Shown here piece by piece: positions 6,611 through 15,224 of a DNA stretch of 35,718 nucleotides. Origin of the DNA: an uncultured Lachnospiraceae bacterium (GTDB lineage: Bacteria > Bacillota > Clostridia > Lachnospirales > Lachnospiraceae); NCBI GenBank assembly GCA_910587955.1, contig CAJUNN010000028.1, positions 1 through 35,718 on the forward strand, read 5' to 3'. Numbering within the stretch: the stretch's first letter is position 1; every line of letters begins with the position of its first letter. The notes under the pieces are model-generated. The model ran no database searches, was not told where the DNA came from, and saw only the letters and a list, made by a program, of their open reading frames with translations. Position numbers and translations under genes: made by a program.

Positions 6611-8170
6611 TTAATCTTCGATTTCAATTTCCATATGAATCAGCTGCTCGATATCAATGGCACCAACGTCCTCATTGGGATCCGTGTGCGCAGACGCTAT
6701 CTGCAGCTCTATCTCTTTGCCTGTGTCTTTTCGGATTGCTTCGCTTATCTCCTCCAGATGGCGGGCTTCCCGCAGGAAATCCTCTCCTGTGGCGGTAGAC
6801 GCAAGGATTCCCAGCTTATTCTCTCCCAGAGCCTTCAGCCGGGCGCCTTTTAAATAAGTACGTATCAGGGGATGCAGGCGGTTCACCACACTGTGCCAAT
6901 TCTTCACCACAGCCTGCACATCCTCGGGAAGTGCTTTGGGTGCCGGCGCCTCCTCCTTCTTATCCTCAGAAAAGCCCTGGGGATAAGAAGGCGCAGGTAC
7001 GGCCGACATGGGGATCCCCTCCTCCATCTGCCGCTCCAAAGCCCGGATCCGGTCAAGGATGGCGTCCTGCCGAATCTCCATGGCCGGCCTGCACAGCTTG
7101 ACAAATGCCACCTCCACCAGCACCCGCTTCTGGGCCGCGTAGCGAATCTGGCCTCCCAGCTCCGAAAAAATCCGGATATAACGCATAAGGGTATCCATTT
7201 CCATATACCGGGCTTCTTCTTTTAACTGTTGCAGGTTTTCCGCCGACACATCCAGCACTTCTTCCATCTCATCCGAGCTTTTCAGCAGCAGCAGATTTCT
7301 GAGATACCAGGTAAAATCCGTCACGAACTGGCCCAGCTCCCGTCCCTGAAGCACCAGCTCTTCAATCTGCCCCATCACCGCCGGCAGATCCTGGGCCAGG
7401 GTGCTCCGCAGAAGAGCACTATATACGGCCGTGTCCACTGCTCCCAGCACATCCAGCACATGCTCATAGGTCAAATCTTGATTGAGATAAAAGGCAATGC
7501 ACTGATCCAAAAGGCTTAGGGCATCCCGCATGGAACCGTCCGCTGCCTTGGCAATGTAGCGCAAGGCCTTCTCTTCTGCCGTCACATGCTCCGCTTCCAT
7601 CAGCTCCTGAAGCCTTGCCAGAATGGTGTCTGCCGTAATCCGCCGGAAATCATACCGCTGGCACCGGGAGAGAATCGTCACAGGAATCTTATGAGCCTCT
7701 GTGGTCGCCAGAATAAAGATCACATAAGAAGGCGGTTCCTCCAAGGTTTTCAAAAGCGCATTGAAGGCCCCGATAGAGAGCATATGCACCTCATCGATGA
7801 TATAGACCTTGTATTTTCCCTCCGTGGGCGAATAGGCCACCTCTTCCCGGATCTCACGGATATTGTCCACACCGTTATTGGAGGCAGCGTCAATCTCGAT
7901 CACATTCATGGAAGTGCCTGCCGTTATTGAACGGCAGGCTGTACATTTCCCGCAGGGGTTCCCTTCTTCCGGATTCTCGCAGTTCACGGCCTTGGCAAAA
8001 ATTTTTGCAATGGTCGTCTTTCCGGTGCCTCTGGTTCCGCAGAACAGATAGGCGTGGCCGATGCGTTCTGCTTTTATTTGATTTTTCAGCGTGGTCACGA
8101 TATGCTCCTGTCCCTTCACGTCGCCAAACTCCGTGGGGCGGAACTTTCGGTAGAGGGCCATATAAGACAT
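6611..8170 (-). CDS. dnaX: DNA polymerase III subunit gamma/tau
   Basis: The protein has 519 residues. It carries the Walker A motif GTRGTGKTT, the zinc-binding region CENPEEGNPCGKCTAC, the Walker B motif VYIIDEVHML, the sensor region LATTEAHKIP and the SRC motif LSRCQRYDF (arginine finger). It is the ATPase motor of the clamp loader that opens the sliding clamp at the replication fork. The C-terminal third is variable and would correspond to the tau part; I saw no A-rich slippery site of the E. coli type, so a single product is expected. The start is 2 bases after the pfk stop, with GGAG 7 bases before the ATG inside the pfk end. Co-transcription with pfk is likely. Confidence 0.98.
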   Translation of the reverse strand: MSYMALYRKFRPTEFGDVKGQEHIVTTLKNQIKAERIGHAYLFCGTRGTGKTTIAKIFAKAVNCENPEEGNPCGKCTACRSITAGTSMNVIEIDAASNNGVDNIREIREEVAYSPTEGKYKVYIIDEVHMLSIGAFNALLKTLEEPPSYVIFILATTEAHKIPVTILSRCQRYDFRRITADTILARLQELMEAEHVTAEEKALRYIAKAADGSMRDALSLLDQCIAFYLNQDLTYEHVLDVLGAVDTAVYSALLRSTLAQDLPAVMGQIEELVLQGRELGQFVTDFTWYLRNLLLLKSSDEMEEVLDVSAENLQQLKEEARYMEMDTLMRYIRIFSELGGQIRYAAQKRVLVEVAFVKLCRPAMEIRQDAILDRIRALERQMEEGIPMSAVPAPSYPQGFSEDKKEEAPAPKALPEDVQAVVKNWHSVVNRLHPLIRTYLKGARLKALGENKLGILASTATGEDFLREARHLEEISEAIRKDTGKEIELQIASAHTDPNEDVGAIDIEQLIHMEIEIED

Positions 8171-8172
8171 GT

Positions 8173-9246
8173 TTAATCTCCAAAGCTGATTCCGACCATC
8201 TTCGCCTCTTTAATAATGGAAGAATCCGGATCTACAAATTTCAGCTTACCGGCGGAATTTTCCAGCGGAACCCGCTTGGTCTCCCCGCCCACAATGCCAA
8301 TCATATAGCCATAGTCGTCCTCTACAATCGCCTGTGCCGCCGCTGCTCCAAGCCTCGTGGAAAGCACCCGGTCATAGGGGCAGGGACTTCCGCCTCTCTG
8401 GGTGTGCCCCGGCACGGTAACACGCACTTCCGTTCCCAGCCGCTTCGTCAGCTGATCTGCGATCTCATAAGAAACGGTGGGATAAGGATAGTCTTCCATA
8501 AACTTCTTCAGCTCTTTCTTGCTCATAGCCGCCCGCTCTTTGGGAATGGCACCCTCGGCAACCGCAAGAATGGTAAAACCTTTTTTCTGCTTATTCCGTT
8601 TGTCAATGGCCTTGCAGATCTTGTTGATATCATAAGGAATCTCAGGGATCAGAATAATATCCGCCCCGCCTGCGATTCCCGCATGAAGAGTCAGCTGGCC
8701 CACCTTATGTCCCATAACCTCCACAATAAATACCCGTCCGTGGGAAGCTGCCGTGGTGTGGATGCAGTCGATGCAGTCCGTGGCAATGTTCACCGCACTC
8801 TGGAAACCGAAGGTCATATCCGTTCCCCAGATATCATTGTCGATAGTCTTAGGCATATGCAGAATATTTAAGCCTTCCTCCCGGAGGAGATTGGCTGTCT
8901 TCTGGGTTCCGTTTCCGCCCAGAATAACCAGGCAATCCAGACGCAGCTTGTAATAAGTGTGTTTCATAGCCTCTACCTTATCAAGCCCGTTTTCATCCGG
9001 CACACGCATCTGCTTGAATGCCTGTCTGGAACTGCCGAGAATGGTTCCGCCCTTGGTGAGGATTCCGGAGAAATCCCTCGGGGTCAGCATCCGGTAATTT
9101 CCATAGATCAGACCCTTGTACCCTTCCTCAAACCCGTAAAGCTCCACTTCGTCCAGCGCGTTGCACACGCCTTTTACAATGCCCCGCATGGTGGCATTCA
9201 ATGCCTGGCAGTCACCGCCGCTGGTCAGCATTCCGATTCGTTTCAT
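8173..9246 (-). CDS. 6-phosphofructokinase, group III type
   Basis: The protein has 357 residues. The ATG at 9246 has GGAGG 8 bases upstream; a start at 9261 would lie within that ribosome binding site region. Motifs: GMLTSGGDCQALNATMRG (nucleotide site), LGGNGTQKTA, the catalytic PKTIDND, GFQSAVNIATDCID and MGHKVGQLTLHAG. The enzyme phosphorylates fructose 6-phosphate in glycolysis. In this family Gly after Asp/Asn in GGxG goes with ATP use, while Lys in PKTIDND (Gly in E. coli) is typical of PPi-dependent and group III enzymes. The mix seen here suggests an ATP-using group III enzyme, but phosphoryl donor preference is not proved by sequence. It is the first gene of the pfk-dnaX-ybaB-recR run. 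Confidence 0.95.
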   Translation of the reverse strand: MKRIGMLTSGGDCQALNATMRGIVKGVCNALDEVELYGFEEGYKGLIYGNYRMLTPRDFSGILTKGGTILGSSRQAFKQMRVPDENGLDKVEAMKHTYYKLRLDCLVILGGNGTQKTANLLREEGLNILHMPKTIDNDIWGTDMTFGFQSAVNIATDCIDCIHTTAASHGRVFIVEVMGHKVGQLTLHAGIAGGADIILIPEIPYDINKICKAIDKRNKQKKGFTILAVAEGAIPKERAAMSKKELKKFMEDYPYPTVSYEIADQLTKRLGTEVRVTVPGHTQRGGSPCPYDRVLSTRLGAAAAQAIVEDDYGYMIGIVGGETKRVPLENSAGKLKFVDPDSSIIKEAKMVGISFGD

Positions 9247-9305
9247 AAAGCACGCCTCCATCCTTTTTCGATCTCTTCACGATCTGTATTCCGTTATCAT
9301 TTCAA

Positions 9306-9334
9306 ATTTTATCATAAATATAAATTTCTCACAA
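9306..9334 (-). promoter_or_regulatory. promoter of the pfk-dnaX-ybaB-recR operon
   Basis: On the minus strand TTGTGA (9334-9329), 17 bases, then TAAAAT (9311-9306), about 60 bases before the pfk ATG. It lies back to back with the tRNA-Ser promoter; the two -35 boxes are only 9 bases apart. Confidence 0.75.
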
Positions 9335-9343
9335 GGGAATAAC

Positions 9344-9372
9344 TTGAAAAATCTCTCCAACCATATTATAAT
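9344..9372 (+). promoter_or_regulatory. promoter of tRNA-Ser
   Basis: TTGAAA (9344-9349), a 17-base spacer and a perfect TATAAT (9367-9372) sit 14 bases before the tRNA. The predicted start gives a pre-tRNA leader of under 10 bases. Confidence 0.9.
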
Positions 9373-9386
9373 AGATTTGTTGCCAA

Positions 9387-9474
9387 GGAGGAGTACCCAA
9401 GCGGCTGAAGGGTCTGGCTTCGAACACCAGTAGGTCGGTAAAACGGCGCGGGGGTTCAAATCCCCCCTCCTCCG
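9387..9474 (+). tRNA. tRNA-Ser (anticodon CGA)
   Basis: This is an 88-base class II tRNA. The acceptor GGAGGAG pairs with CTCCTCC, the D stem is CCC/GGG, the anticodon loop is TTCGAAC with CGA at positions 34-36, there is a long variable arm, and the T stem GGGGG/CCCCC encloses TTCAAAT. The discriminator is G, as in bacterial serine tRNAs. The last pair of the anticodon stem is a C-A mismatch. CCA is not encoded. It reads UCG codons. Confidence 0.96.
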
Positions 9475-9490
9475 TTGCTTTAAACCCAGG

Positions 9491-9535
9491 GGCGTCGCAG
9501 GATCATCGAAACGGATGACCCGGCGGCGCCTTTTT
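9491..9535 (+). terminator. intrinsic terminator after tRNA-Ser
   Basis: GGCGTCGC (9491-9498) pairs with GCGGCGCC (9523-9530; one G-T pair). An inner TCATC/GATGA stem continues the hairpin, and TTTTTCT follows. It separates the tRNA from the next gene, whose own promoter is not obvious. Confidence 0.9.
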
Positions 9536-9575
9536 CTCTACCTGCCAAAAAGCAGTTGTGTTAAGGAGGCTTTCT

Positions 9576-10808
9576 ATGTTAAAACCCAATTCTTACATGC
9601 TGGCCGTGCCGGCCGGCCCCGAAAATTTAAGCGATCCGGAGCTTCTTCTAGAGCGGGTGAAAAATACGGGGGCATTTCAGGTCGTATCTGCCAGGTTTGA
9701 GGAAGAAATGCTGCTTCTGGAATTAAACGGAAACGGCGAAATCTGCCAGGCCCGGATTTACCCTTCGGACTTCTCCATCCCCGAGCTCTACCGCTGTCAG
9801 CATTTTTTCCCGGATGTAGACGTGGAAGCTCTCCAGAGAGCGGAAATCGGCCTTGCCGTGGAGATGACTTTCGGTCCGGATCCGCTGGCTTCCTATCATT
9901 TACAGCTCAAATTAATCTATACCCTTCTCCCGGATGTACTGGCTGTGCTGGATGACAGTTCCGAAAAAATCTTGTCCGGCCGCTGGGTGATTCTGGCTGC
10001 CCAGTCTGCCGTGCGCCCTGCCCCCCGCTATCTCTACACGGCCCAGGCTGTGTCCGGGGAAGATGGCTGCGTCTGGCTTCACACCCACGGGCTAAACCGC
10101 TGCGGCCACCCGGAGCTGGAGGTCTTAGGTTCCACAAAGGAAACCTGCCAGGACCATTACTCCGTCCTGGAGACCCTGGCAAACCGCCTTTTGGAGCTGG
10201 AGAAAACGCCGGAGTTCAAAGAGCCCTTCTTTCTCGCTTACCTCAACCAGAATACCCCTCTGGTAGTCACCCTGGTTGACTGGGAACAGGCAGTGGAGTG
10301 CTATCCGCCGGATATGCTGGGCGGACGCAAAGACCGGGAAGAAGGCCACAATCAAGATACCTGCGGCATCTTCGTCTATCCCTCCCAGAAGAGTGTAGAG
10401 GAAGGGCGCTACTCCTCCCTTGCCATCTACGATGACATGCTGAAAGGAAACCCCATCTACATGATCTCTACCCCGGAGACCAACCGGATGCGCGCCCTGG
10501 CTGCCGAACGCCTGGAATATCTGCTCGAGGCCTTTCAGGATTCCAGGAACCACCTGCTGGCCAAGATCGGACTCAAGATGGACGAGGAATACTGTGCGGA
10601 AAACAATGAACGGGAACATATCTGGTTTGAAATCACCGATATCAAGGACGGCCGTTTTACCGCCAAGCTCACCCAGGAGCCCTACTACGTGACAGGCATC
10701 CATGAAGGATATGTGGGTGATTACGGGGCAGAAGATCTGACGGACTGGCTGATTTTTACACCGGAGCGCCGCCTGACTCCGGATGATGTATATCTGCTGC
10801 GGCTTTAG
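9576..10808 (+). CDS. DUF4026/DUF2314-like protein, unknown function
   Basis: The protein has 410 residues and no signal peptide or membrane helix, so it should be cytoplasmic. AAGGAGG lies 6 bases before the ATG at 9576, which fixes the start. The C-terminal about 75 residues (EHIWFEITDIKDGRFTAKLT, then EDLTDWLIFTPERRLTPDDV) resemble DUF2314, a small domain with conserved Trp residues. The N-terminal part resembles DUF4026 of Firmicutes. The middle carries a duplicated-looking mix of strands and helices (FFPDVDVEALQRAEIGLAVE, FVYPSQKSVEEGRYSSLAIY). No catalytic motif was recognised. It stands alone between two terminators, so it may be expressed by read-through past the tRNA terminator or from a weak promoter not recognised here. 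The family names are from memory and only moderately sure. Confidence 0.7.
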   Translation: MLKPNSYMLAVPAGPENLSDPELLLERVKNTGAFQVVSARFEEEMLLLELNGNGEICQARIYPSDFSIPELYRCQHFFPDVDVEALQRAEIGLAVEMTFGPDPLASYHLQLKLIYTLLPDVLAVLDDSSEKILSGRWVILAAQSAVRPAPRYLYTAQAVSGEDGCVWLHTHGLNRCGHPELEVLGSTKETCQDHYSVLETLANRLLELEKTPEFKEPFFLAYLNQNTPLVVTLVDWEQAVECYPPDMLGGRKDREEGHNQDTCGIFVYPSQKSVEEGRYSSLAIYDDMLKGNPIYMISTPETNRMRALAAERLEYLLEAFQDSRNHLLAKIGLKMDEEYCAENNEREHIWFEITDIKDGRFTAKLTQEPYYVTGIHEGYVGDYGAEDLTDWLIFTPERRLTPDDVYLLRL

Positions 10809-10828
10809 AACTATTATGAAACCACAAA

Positions 10829-10868
10829 GAGCACCCCTGCTGTTATCTGCCCGCAGGGGTACTCTTTT
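10829..10868. terminator. bidirectional intrinsic terminator between convergent genes
   Basis: GAGCACCCCTGC (10829-10840) pairs with GCAGGGGTACTC (10853-10864) with one mismatch. TTTTAT follows on the plus strand, and CTTTG follows on the minus strand. It serves the DUF4026-type gene and probably also the transporter operon, whose last stop codon is at 10893. Confidence 0.88.
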
Positions 10869-10892
10869 ATATGGCTTTCAAACTCTCAGCGT

Positions 10893-13091
10893 CTATTTCT
10901 CAATGGCCGCCGTCTTATAGATAAATTTCACCTTTCCCTGCATATCATCGGAGATTCCGGCAAAGGACTTGTAGGCTCTTGCCGCCTCTTTGGTGGCTTC
11001 GAAACGGTCGTTCAGATCCTGAAGATCACCCTTCAGCATATCCGTCAGTTTCTGAATGCCCTCATCGTTAAATTCCACGGTACCGTCCTTAAGCTCCAGG
11101 GAACCGTCACGAAGTTCCGTCACGCCGTCTAAGAGTTTCAGGGTTCCGTCTTTCAATTCTGCCGTGCCGTCCTTTAATTCCCCGGCTCCATCCTGGAGAT
11201 CCGACGCGCCGGCTTTCAGTTTCTTTGCCCCGTCCAAAAGGGCTTTGGAGCCGTCATAAGCTTTGGCTGTTCCCGCCGTATATTGAAGGATTCCCTGATA
11301 AAGCTGGTAATGAGTCTCCACACTGACAATCAGCGGTTTCAGCGTAGGATCGCTGGCCATAAGCCCCATGATCATCTGCATCAGCTGTTCCTGGGGAGAG
11401 GCCTGCACAAGAAGATTTTCCCGTTCCAAAACCTTTGGCTCCTCCGTCAAGGCCGTTTCAGCTTCAGCGGACTCTGCTTCGGTGTTCTCTGTTCCGATGA
11501 CTTCTGTTCCGGCATTTTCGCTTCCGCTATTTTCACTTCCGATCTCTTTCGTTTCCGTGTCTTCCCCCTGGATATTTCCTGTGCCGTCTGTTTCTTCTTC
11601 TGCTTCCGTTTCTCCGCCGGAGTCTTCTGCCTCCTCCTGGTCTCCGGTTTCCATGTCCTCTTCGGAGGTTTCCGTGTCTTCCTGTTCCTTGGTCTCCTCA
11701 GGAACCTCTTCCTCCTCCAAAACCGCCAGGGAAATCCCCTGTCCCTGCTGCATCTGCTGTATCATAGGCTGGAGCATTTTACTGAACTGCCCGTAATTGC
11801 TTACTGTCAGTTTGTCTTCCTGAATCATCCCTGCACCTTTTAAAGCCGCCAGTATCTGCTTTACGCTGGCAGACTGATTGGCCTGGGCCAGGGAACTTTC
11901 AAACAGTGCCTTGGCTGCTGCCGTCAGCTTGCCGTTCTGGGCAGTCAGTTCTCCCAAGCCCGCAACCAGCGTATTCACTCCGTCTGCCAGGTCTCCTGCC
12001 CCGGACTTCAGGCTTCCCGTTCCGTCTTTCAGCTTCCCGGCCCCGTCATCCAGTTTCCCGGCTCCCTCGTCCAAGTCGTCTGCTCCGTCTTTCAGTTCCA
12101 GCACGCCGTCATACAGTTCGGAAGTCCCGTCCATCAGCTGCACCATAGCGTCCTGAAGCTCATCCATATCTCCCGAAAGATCATCCATTTTGTCCTGCAT
12201 ATCCACGTCCATATCGCTGAAAATCTCATTGGTAGCTACCGTCAGAGTGGTCGCCAGCTCAAAGTCCGTCACATCCGCAGTCAGTTCCACATAGTCTGCC
12301 AGATCTAGTTCCTCTATATCAAAGTCCGGGCTTCCCGTATCCAGATTGTCTTTCAGTCCGGGCAGGCAAAAGCCCATAACCAATGTCCGCTCTCCGTCAT
12401 TGATGACCCTTCCCCCCGAAACCTCTACATTCCGGAAATGGTCATTGTCCAGCACAAGCCCTGTGAGGACCACGAAGGGAACATACAATTCTTCCTCCTG
12501 CTCTCCCACCAGAACTTTCTCTTTCTGTTTATTCTCATAATCGAAACGGATGGTCACTTTACCGCTCTGTCCGGCCAGTTCCTCCGGGGAAACCGTCTTT
12601 CCCTCCAGCTGATACGTAACCTTCATATCGACGGGAAGCGCCTTCTGGATACTTCCCTGATAATAGATGTCATTGCCGTCCGCATCCCAGACGCCCAGGT
12701 TTCCGTCTTTCTTTTGGAAGTTCCCGTCTCCCTTGACCGTACTAATACCTGTTAATTCCGTGGTATCCTCCACCGTGCCCATACCGGCGGCATTTTTCAG
12801 CCAGTCACTGACAATCAGCTTCTGAGGCGTGCCGTCCGCATTGGCAATTACATAAACCGTCTCCTCCTTGGACAGCTGCTCTTTATCCTGATCCGAAAGC
12901 TCTATACCTGCCGGTTTCTTAAGAAGGCTGCGATCCGCAACCGGTATCAGCGCTCCGCCTGCCAGAACCGGTGCCGCTTCCTCCTGGGCCTGGACCTGTA
13001 TTCCCAGGCTTGTGCACACTAATGCGGAAACCAGCACTGCAGAAAGTCCTTTTTTCATAGTTCCGTTGATTTTTCCACTCATTTTTTTCAT
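10893..13091 (-). CDS. secreted heptad-repeat protein, YhgE/Pip-like, partner of MMPL transporter
   Basis: The protein has 732 residues. A signal peptide (KKGLSAVLVSALVCTSLG, cleavage probably after VQA near residue 35) is followed by a beta-rich domain of about 250 residues. Next is a run of seven-residue repeats of the form x-L-x-D-G-x-x (about 315-385), a highly acidic Glu/Thr/Ser linker of about 95 residues (about 460-555), then a second run of the same heptads (about 620-690). The end (SFAGISDDMQGKVKFIYKT) resembles YhgE/Pip-type proteins, though the usual C-terminal membrane helices of YhgE are missing. The ATG overlaps the MMPL stop by 4 bases and has GAGGAGG 8 bases upstream, so it is translationally coupled. 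It may act as an extracellular stalk or adaptor for the transporter, which is inference. Confidence 0.75.
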   Translation of the reverse strand: MKKMSGKINGTMKKGLSAVLVSALVCTSLGIQVQAQEEAAPVLAGGALIPVADRSLLKKPAGIELSDQDKEQLSKEETVYVIANADGTPQKLIVSDWLKNAAGMGTVEDTTELTGISTVKGDGNFQKKDGNLGVWDADGNDIYYQGSIQKALPVDMKVTYQLEGKTVSPEELAGQSGKVTIRFDYENKQKEKVLVGEQEEELYVPFVVLTGLVLDNDHFRNVEVSGGRVINDGERTLVMGFCLPGLKDNLDTGSPDFDIEELDLADYVELTADVTDFELATTLTVATNEIFSDMDVDMQDKMDDLSGDMDELQDAMVQLMDGTSELYDGVLELKDGADDLDEGAGKLDDGAGKLKDGTGSLKSGAGDLADGVNTLVAGLGELTAQNGKLTAAAKALFESSLAQANQSASVKQILAALKGAGMIQEDKLTVSNYGQFSKMLQPMIQQMQQGQGISLAVLEEEEVPEETKEQEDTETSEEDMETGDQEEAEDSGGETEAEEETDGTGNIQGEDTETKEIGSENSGSENAGTEVIGTENTEAESAEAETALTEEPKVLERENLLVQASPQEQLMQMIMGLMASDPTLKPLIVSVETHYQLYQGILQYTAGTAKAYDGSKALLDGAKKLKAGASDLQDGAGELKDGTAELKDGTLKLLDGVTELRDGSLELKDGTVEFNDEGIQKLTDMLKGDLQDLNDRFEATKEAARAYKSFAGISDDMQGKVKFIYKTAAIEK

Positions 13092-15193
13092 ACTCTTACC
13101 TCCTCAGTTCTCATTTTTTCTCTCTCCGGTTTAAATCCTATACTGGTGGCGCAGATCAGCCGGTCAAACAGAAGGAACATAGCCGGCAGGATAAAGGCCA
13201 CAGCCAGCAGGCTTATGATGGCTCCCCTGGCCATCAGTGCGCACAGGGAACGAATCATATCCACATCCGAGTAAACCGCCACTCCCAAGGTAGCTGCGAA
13301 AAATCCCAAAGCACTTACCAGTACCGAAGGAAGGGAAGTGGACAGCGCCGTGGAGATGGCTCCCGTCTTATCCTGTCCGCCGCTTCGCTCCTTCTTATAC
13401 CGGGTAGTCATCAGGATTGCATAATCCACAGTGGCCCCCAGCTGAATGGTACTGATACAGATAGGTGCGATAAAGGGCAGCGACGTTCCCGTGTAATGGG
13501 GAATACCCAGGTTGATAAATATGGCAAACTCAATCACCGCCACCAGAATCACCGGAAGGGAAATGCTTTTCAGCACTATGGCAATAATCAGGAAAATTGC
13601 AATAATTGAGATTGTGTTGACTACCTGGAAATCGTGATCCGTAATTTCTATCAAATCCTTCGTACAAGGTGCCTCTCCTATAAGCATTCCGTTTTCGTCA
13701 TATCGTTTCAAGATACCTTTCAGCTCTGCAATCTGGGCGTTCACCTCGTCGGTAGCCGTACTGTACTCCGACTGCACCAGCAGAAGCTTCCAGTTTTCGC
13801 TTTCCAGTTTGTTTCTGGCCTCATCCGGTATCAGTTCCTCCGGTATCATGGAACCCACTGCGGAATCCAGCCCCAGCGCAAACTGCACACCCTCTACCTG
13901 CTTGATTTCCCGGACCATATCTCTCACATCTCTGGAGGAAACCTTCTTATCCAGCAGTACCATATGAGTAGCCCCTGCTTCAAAGTCTTCTTCCAGCTTG
14001 CTGGTGGCCTGCACATAACCCAGATAATCCGGCAGGGTGGCTCCCAGGTTATAGTATACTTCTCCCCCCGACTTATGGTAGCCGTAGTAGGCGGCAGGAA
14101 GAATCAGTACAAAGATAATCAAGAATGCCGGAAAACGCTTTACTACAAAATTCACCAATTTATCAAACTTCGGCATCAGAGGACGGTGCCTGGTTTTTTC
14201 AATCAGTCTGTCAAAAACCAAAATCATGGAGGGCAAAATGGTGACGCATCCGATTACACCAAATACAACACCTTTTGCCATTACGCGTCCCAGGTCCAAA
14301 CCAAGGGTGTAGCTCATAAAACACAGGGCTATAAAACCGGCCACCGTGGTAACGGAGCTTCCCACCACGGAAGTAATGGTGGCCTTAATGGCGTGGGCCA
14401 TGGCCCGTTTCTTATCTCCTGCAAACCGTTCCTGCTGCTCCAGGTAGCTGTGCCAGAGGAAAATGGAATAATCCATGGTAACGGCCAGCTGCAGGACGGC
14501 AGCCAATGCCTGGGTCAGGAAAGAAATCTCTCCATAAAAGAAATTGGTTCCCATATTCAGCAGAATTGCCATACCGATACTGATAAGGAATATCACCGGA
14601 AGCGCCCAGCTGTCCAGGAACAGCATCATGACCACACAGGACAGGACTACCGCCAGGGCCACATAGATAACTTCCTCCTGTTCGCAGAGTTCTTTCAAAT
14701 CTGCTACCATAGCCGTCATTCCGGATACCAGGCACCTGCCTCCGGCCAGCCTTTTAATTGCCGACGCGGCCTCCAAAGTCTCGTCCGCAGAAGTAGAGGT
14801 ATCAAAAAACACAGCCATCATAGTGGCATCCCCTGCGTTGAAGATTTTGTAATAATCATCCGGCAGAAGTTCCATGGGAACCGACAGATCCATTACGCTG
14901 TCATACCAGAGCACCGTATCTACATGAGGGATTTCCTCTATCTCCTGCCGCAGCTTAGCCGCTTCTTTTTCCTCCATTCCCTCTACGATAACGAAAGAAA
15001 AGGCACCTTTTCCAAACTCATCCATCAGAATGTCCTGCCCCACCATAGTCTCGATATCCCCAGGCAGATAAGTCAGCATATCATAGTTGATCCGCGTCGC
15101 CGCCATTCCCAAAGCAGAGGGAATCATCAGGGCAAGCGTAAAAATCAAAATGGGAACACGTAATTTTACAACACCTTTTCCAAATTTAATCAT
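13088..15193 (-). CDS. MMPL/RND superfamily transporter
   Basis: The protein has 701 residues. The ATG at 15193 has GAGGAGG 6 bases before it, and the longer TTG frame would start inside that site. Two similar halves each have one membrane helix, a large extracellular loop and a block of five helices. The first block is at about residues 170-330 and the second at about 530-690. Conserved segments are LAAVLQLAVTMDYSIFLWHSYLEQ and the second-half match ISTIQLGATVDYAILMTTRY, whose buried Asp residues are typical of proton-coupled RND proteins. MMPL proteins export lipids, peptides or hydrophobic compounds across the cytoplasmic membrane; the substrate here is unknown. It lies between a DUF308 membrane protein and a secreted heptad-repeat protein, downstream of a TetR gene. 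Confidence 0.93.
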   Translation of the reverse strand: MIKFGKGVVKLRVPILIFTLALMIPSALGMAATRINYDMLTYLPGDIETMVGQDILMDEFGKGAFSFVIVEGMEEKEAAKLRQEIEEIPHVDTVLWYDSVMDLSVPMELLPDDYYKIFNAGDATMMAVFFDTSTSADETLEAASAIKRLAGGRCLVSGMTAMVADLKELCEQEEVIYVALAVVLSCVVMMLFLDSWALPVIFLISIGMAILLNMGTNFFYGEISFLTQALAAVLQLAVTMDYSIFLWHSYLEQQERFAGDKKRAMAHAIKATITSVVGSSVTTVAGFIALCFMSYTLGLDLGRVMAKGVVFGVIGCVTILPSMILVFDRLIEKTRHRPLMPKFDKLVNFVVKRFPAFLIIFVLILPAAYYGYHKSGGEVYYNLGATLPDYLGYVQATSKLEEDFEAGATHMVLLDKKVSSRDVRDMVREIKQVEGVQFALGLDSAVGSMIPEELIPDEARNKLESENWKLLLVQSEYSTATDEVNAQIAELKGILKRYDENGMLIGEAPCTKDLIEITDHDFQVVNTISIIAIFLIIAIVLKSISLPVILVAVIEFAIFINLGIPHYTGTSLPFIAPICISTIQLGATVDYAILMTTRYKKERSGGQDKTGAISTALSTSLPSVLVSALGFFAATLGVAVYSDVDMIRSLCALMARGAIISLLAVAFILPAMFLLFDRLICATSIGFKPEREKMRTEEVRV

Positions 15194-15224
15194 AGCTTTC
15201 CTCCTCAAATCTCAGCCCCGGCAT

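Noticed and set aside
6900..7000. Programmed frameshift site in dnaX giving gamma and tau forms
   Set aside because: No A-AAA-AAG-type slippery run or long A/T run followed by a stable stem was seen in this part of the gene.
9475..9545. Possible small SRP RNA (scr) near tRNA-Ser and dnaX, as in Bacillus
   Set aside because: The stretch lacks the GGAAGCAGC-type tetraloop helix and the asymmetric loop of SRP RNA; it reads as a simple GC-rich hairpin with a T run, that is, a terminator.
11050..12130. Regular short repeats that resemble a repeat array or CRISPR
   Set aside because: They are in-frame, degenerate 21-base units encoding L-x-D-G heptads in the secreted protein; there are no conserved repeats with unique spacers.
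13634..15163. Long plus-strand open frame (509 codons) opposite the MMPL gene
   Set aside because: It is rich in His, Arg and Gln, has no family motif or ribosome binding site, and lies antisense to a gene with clear RND signatures.
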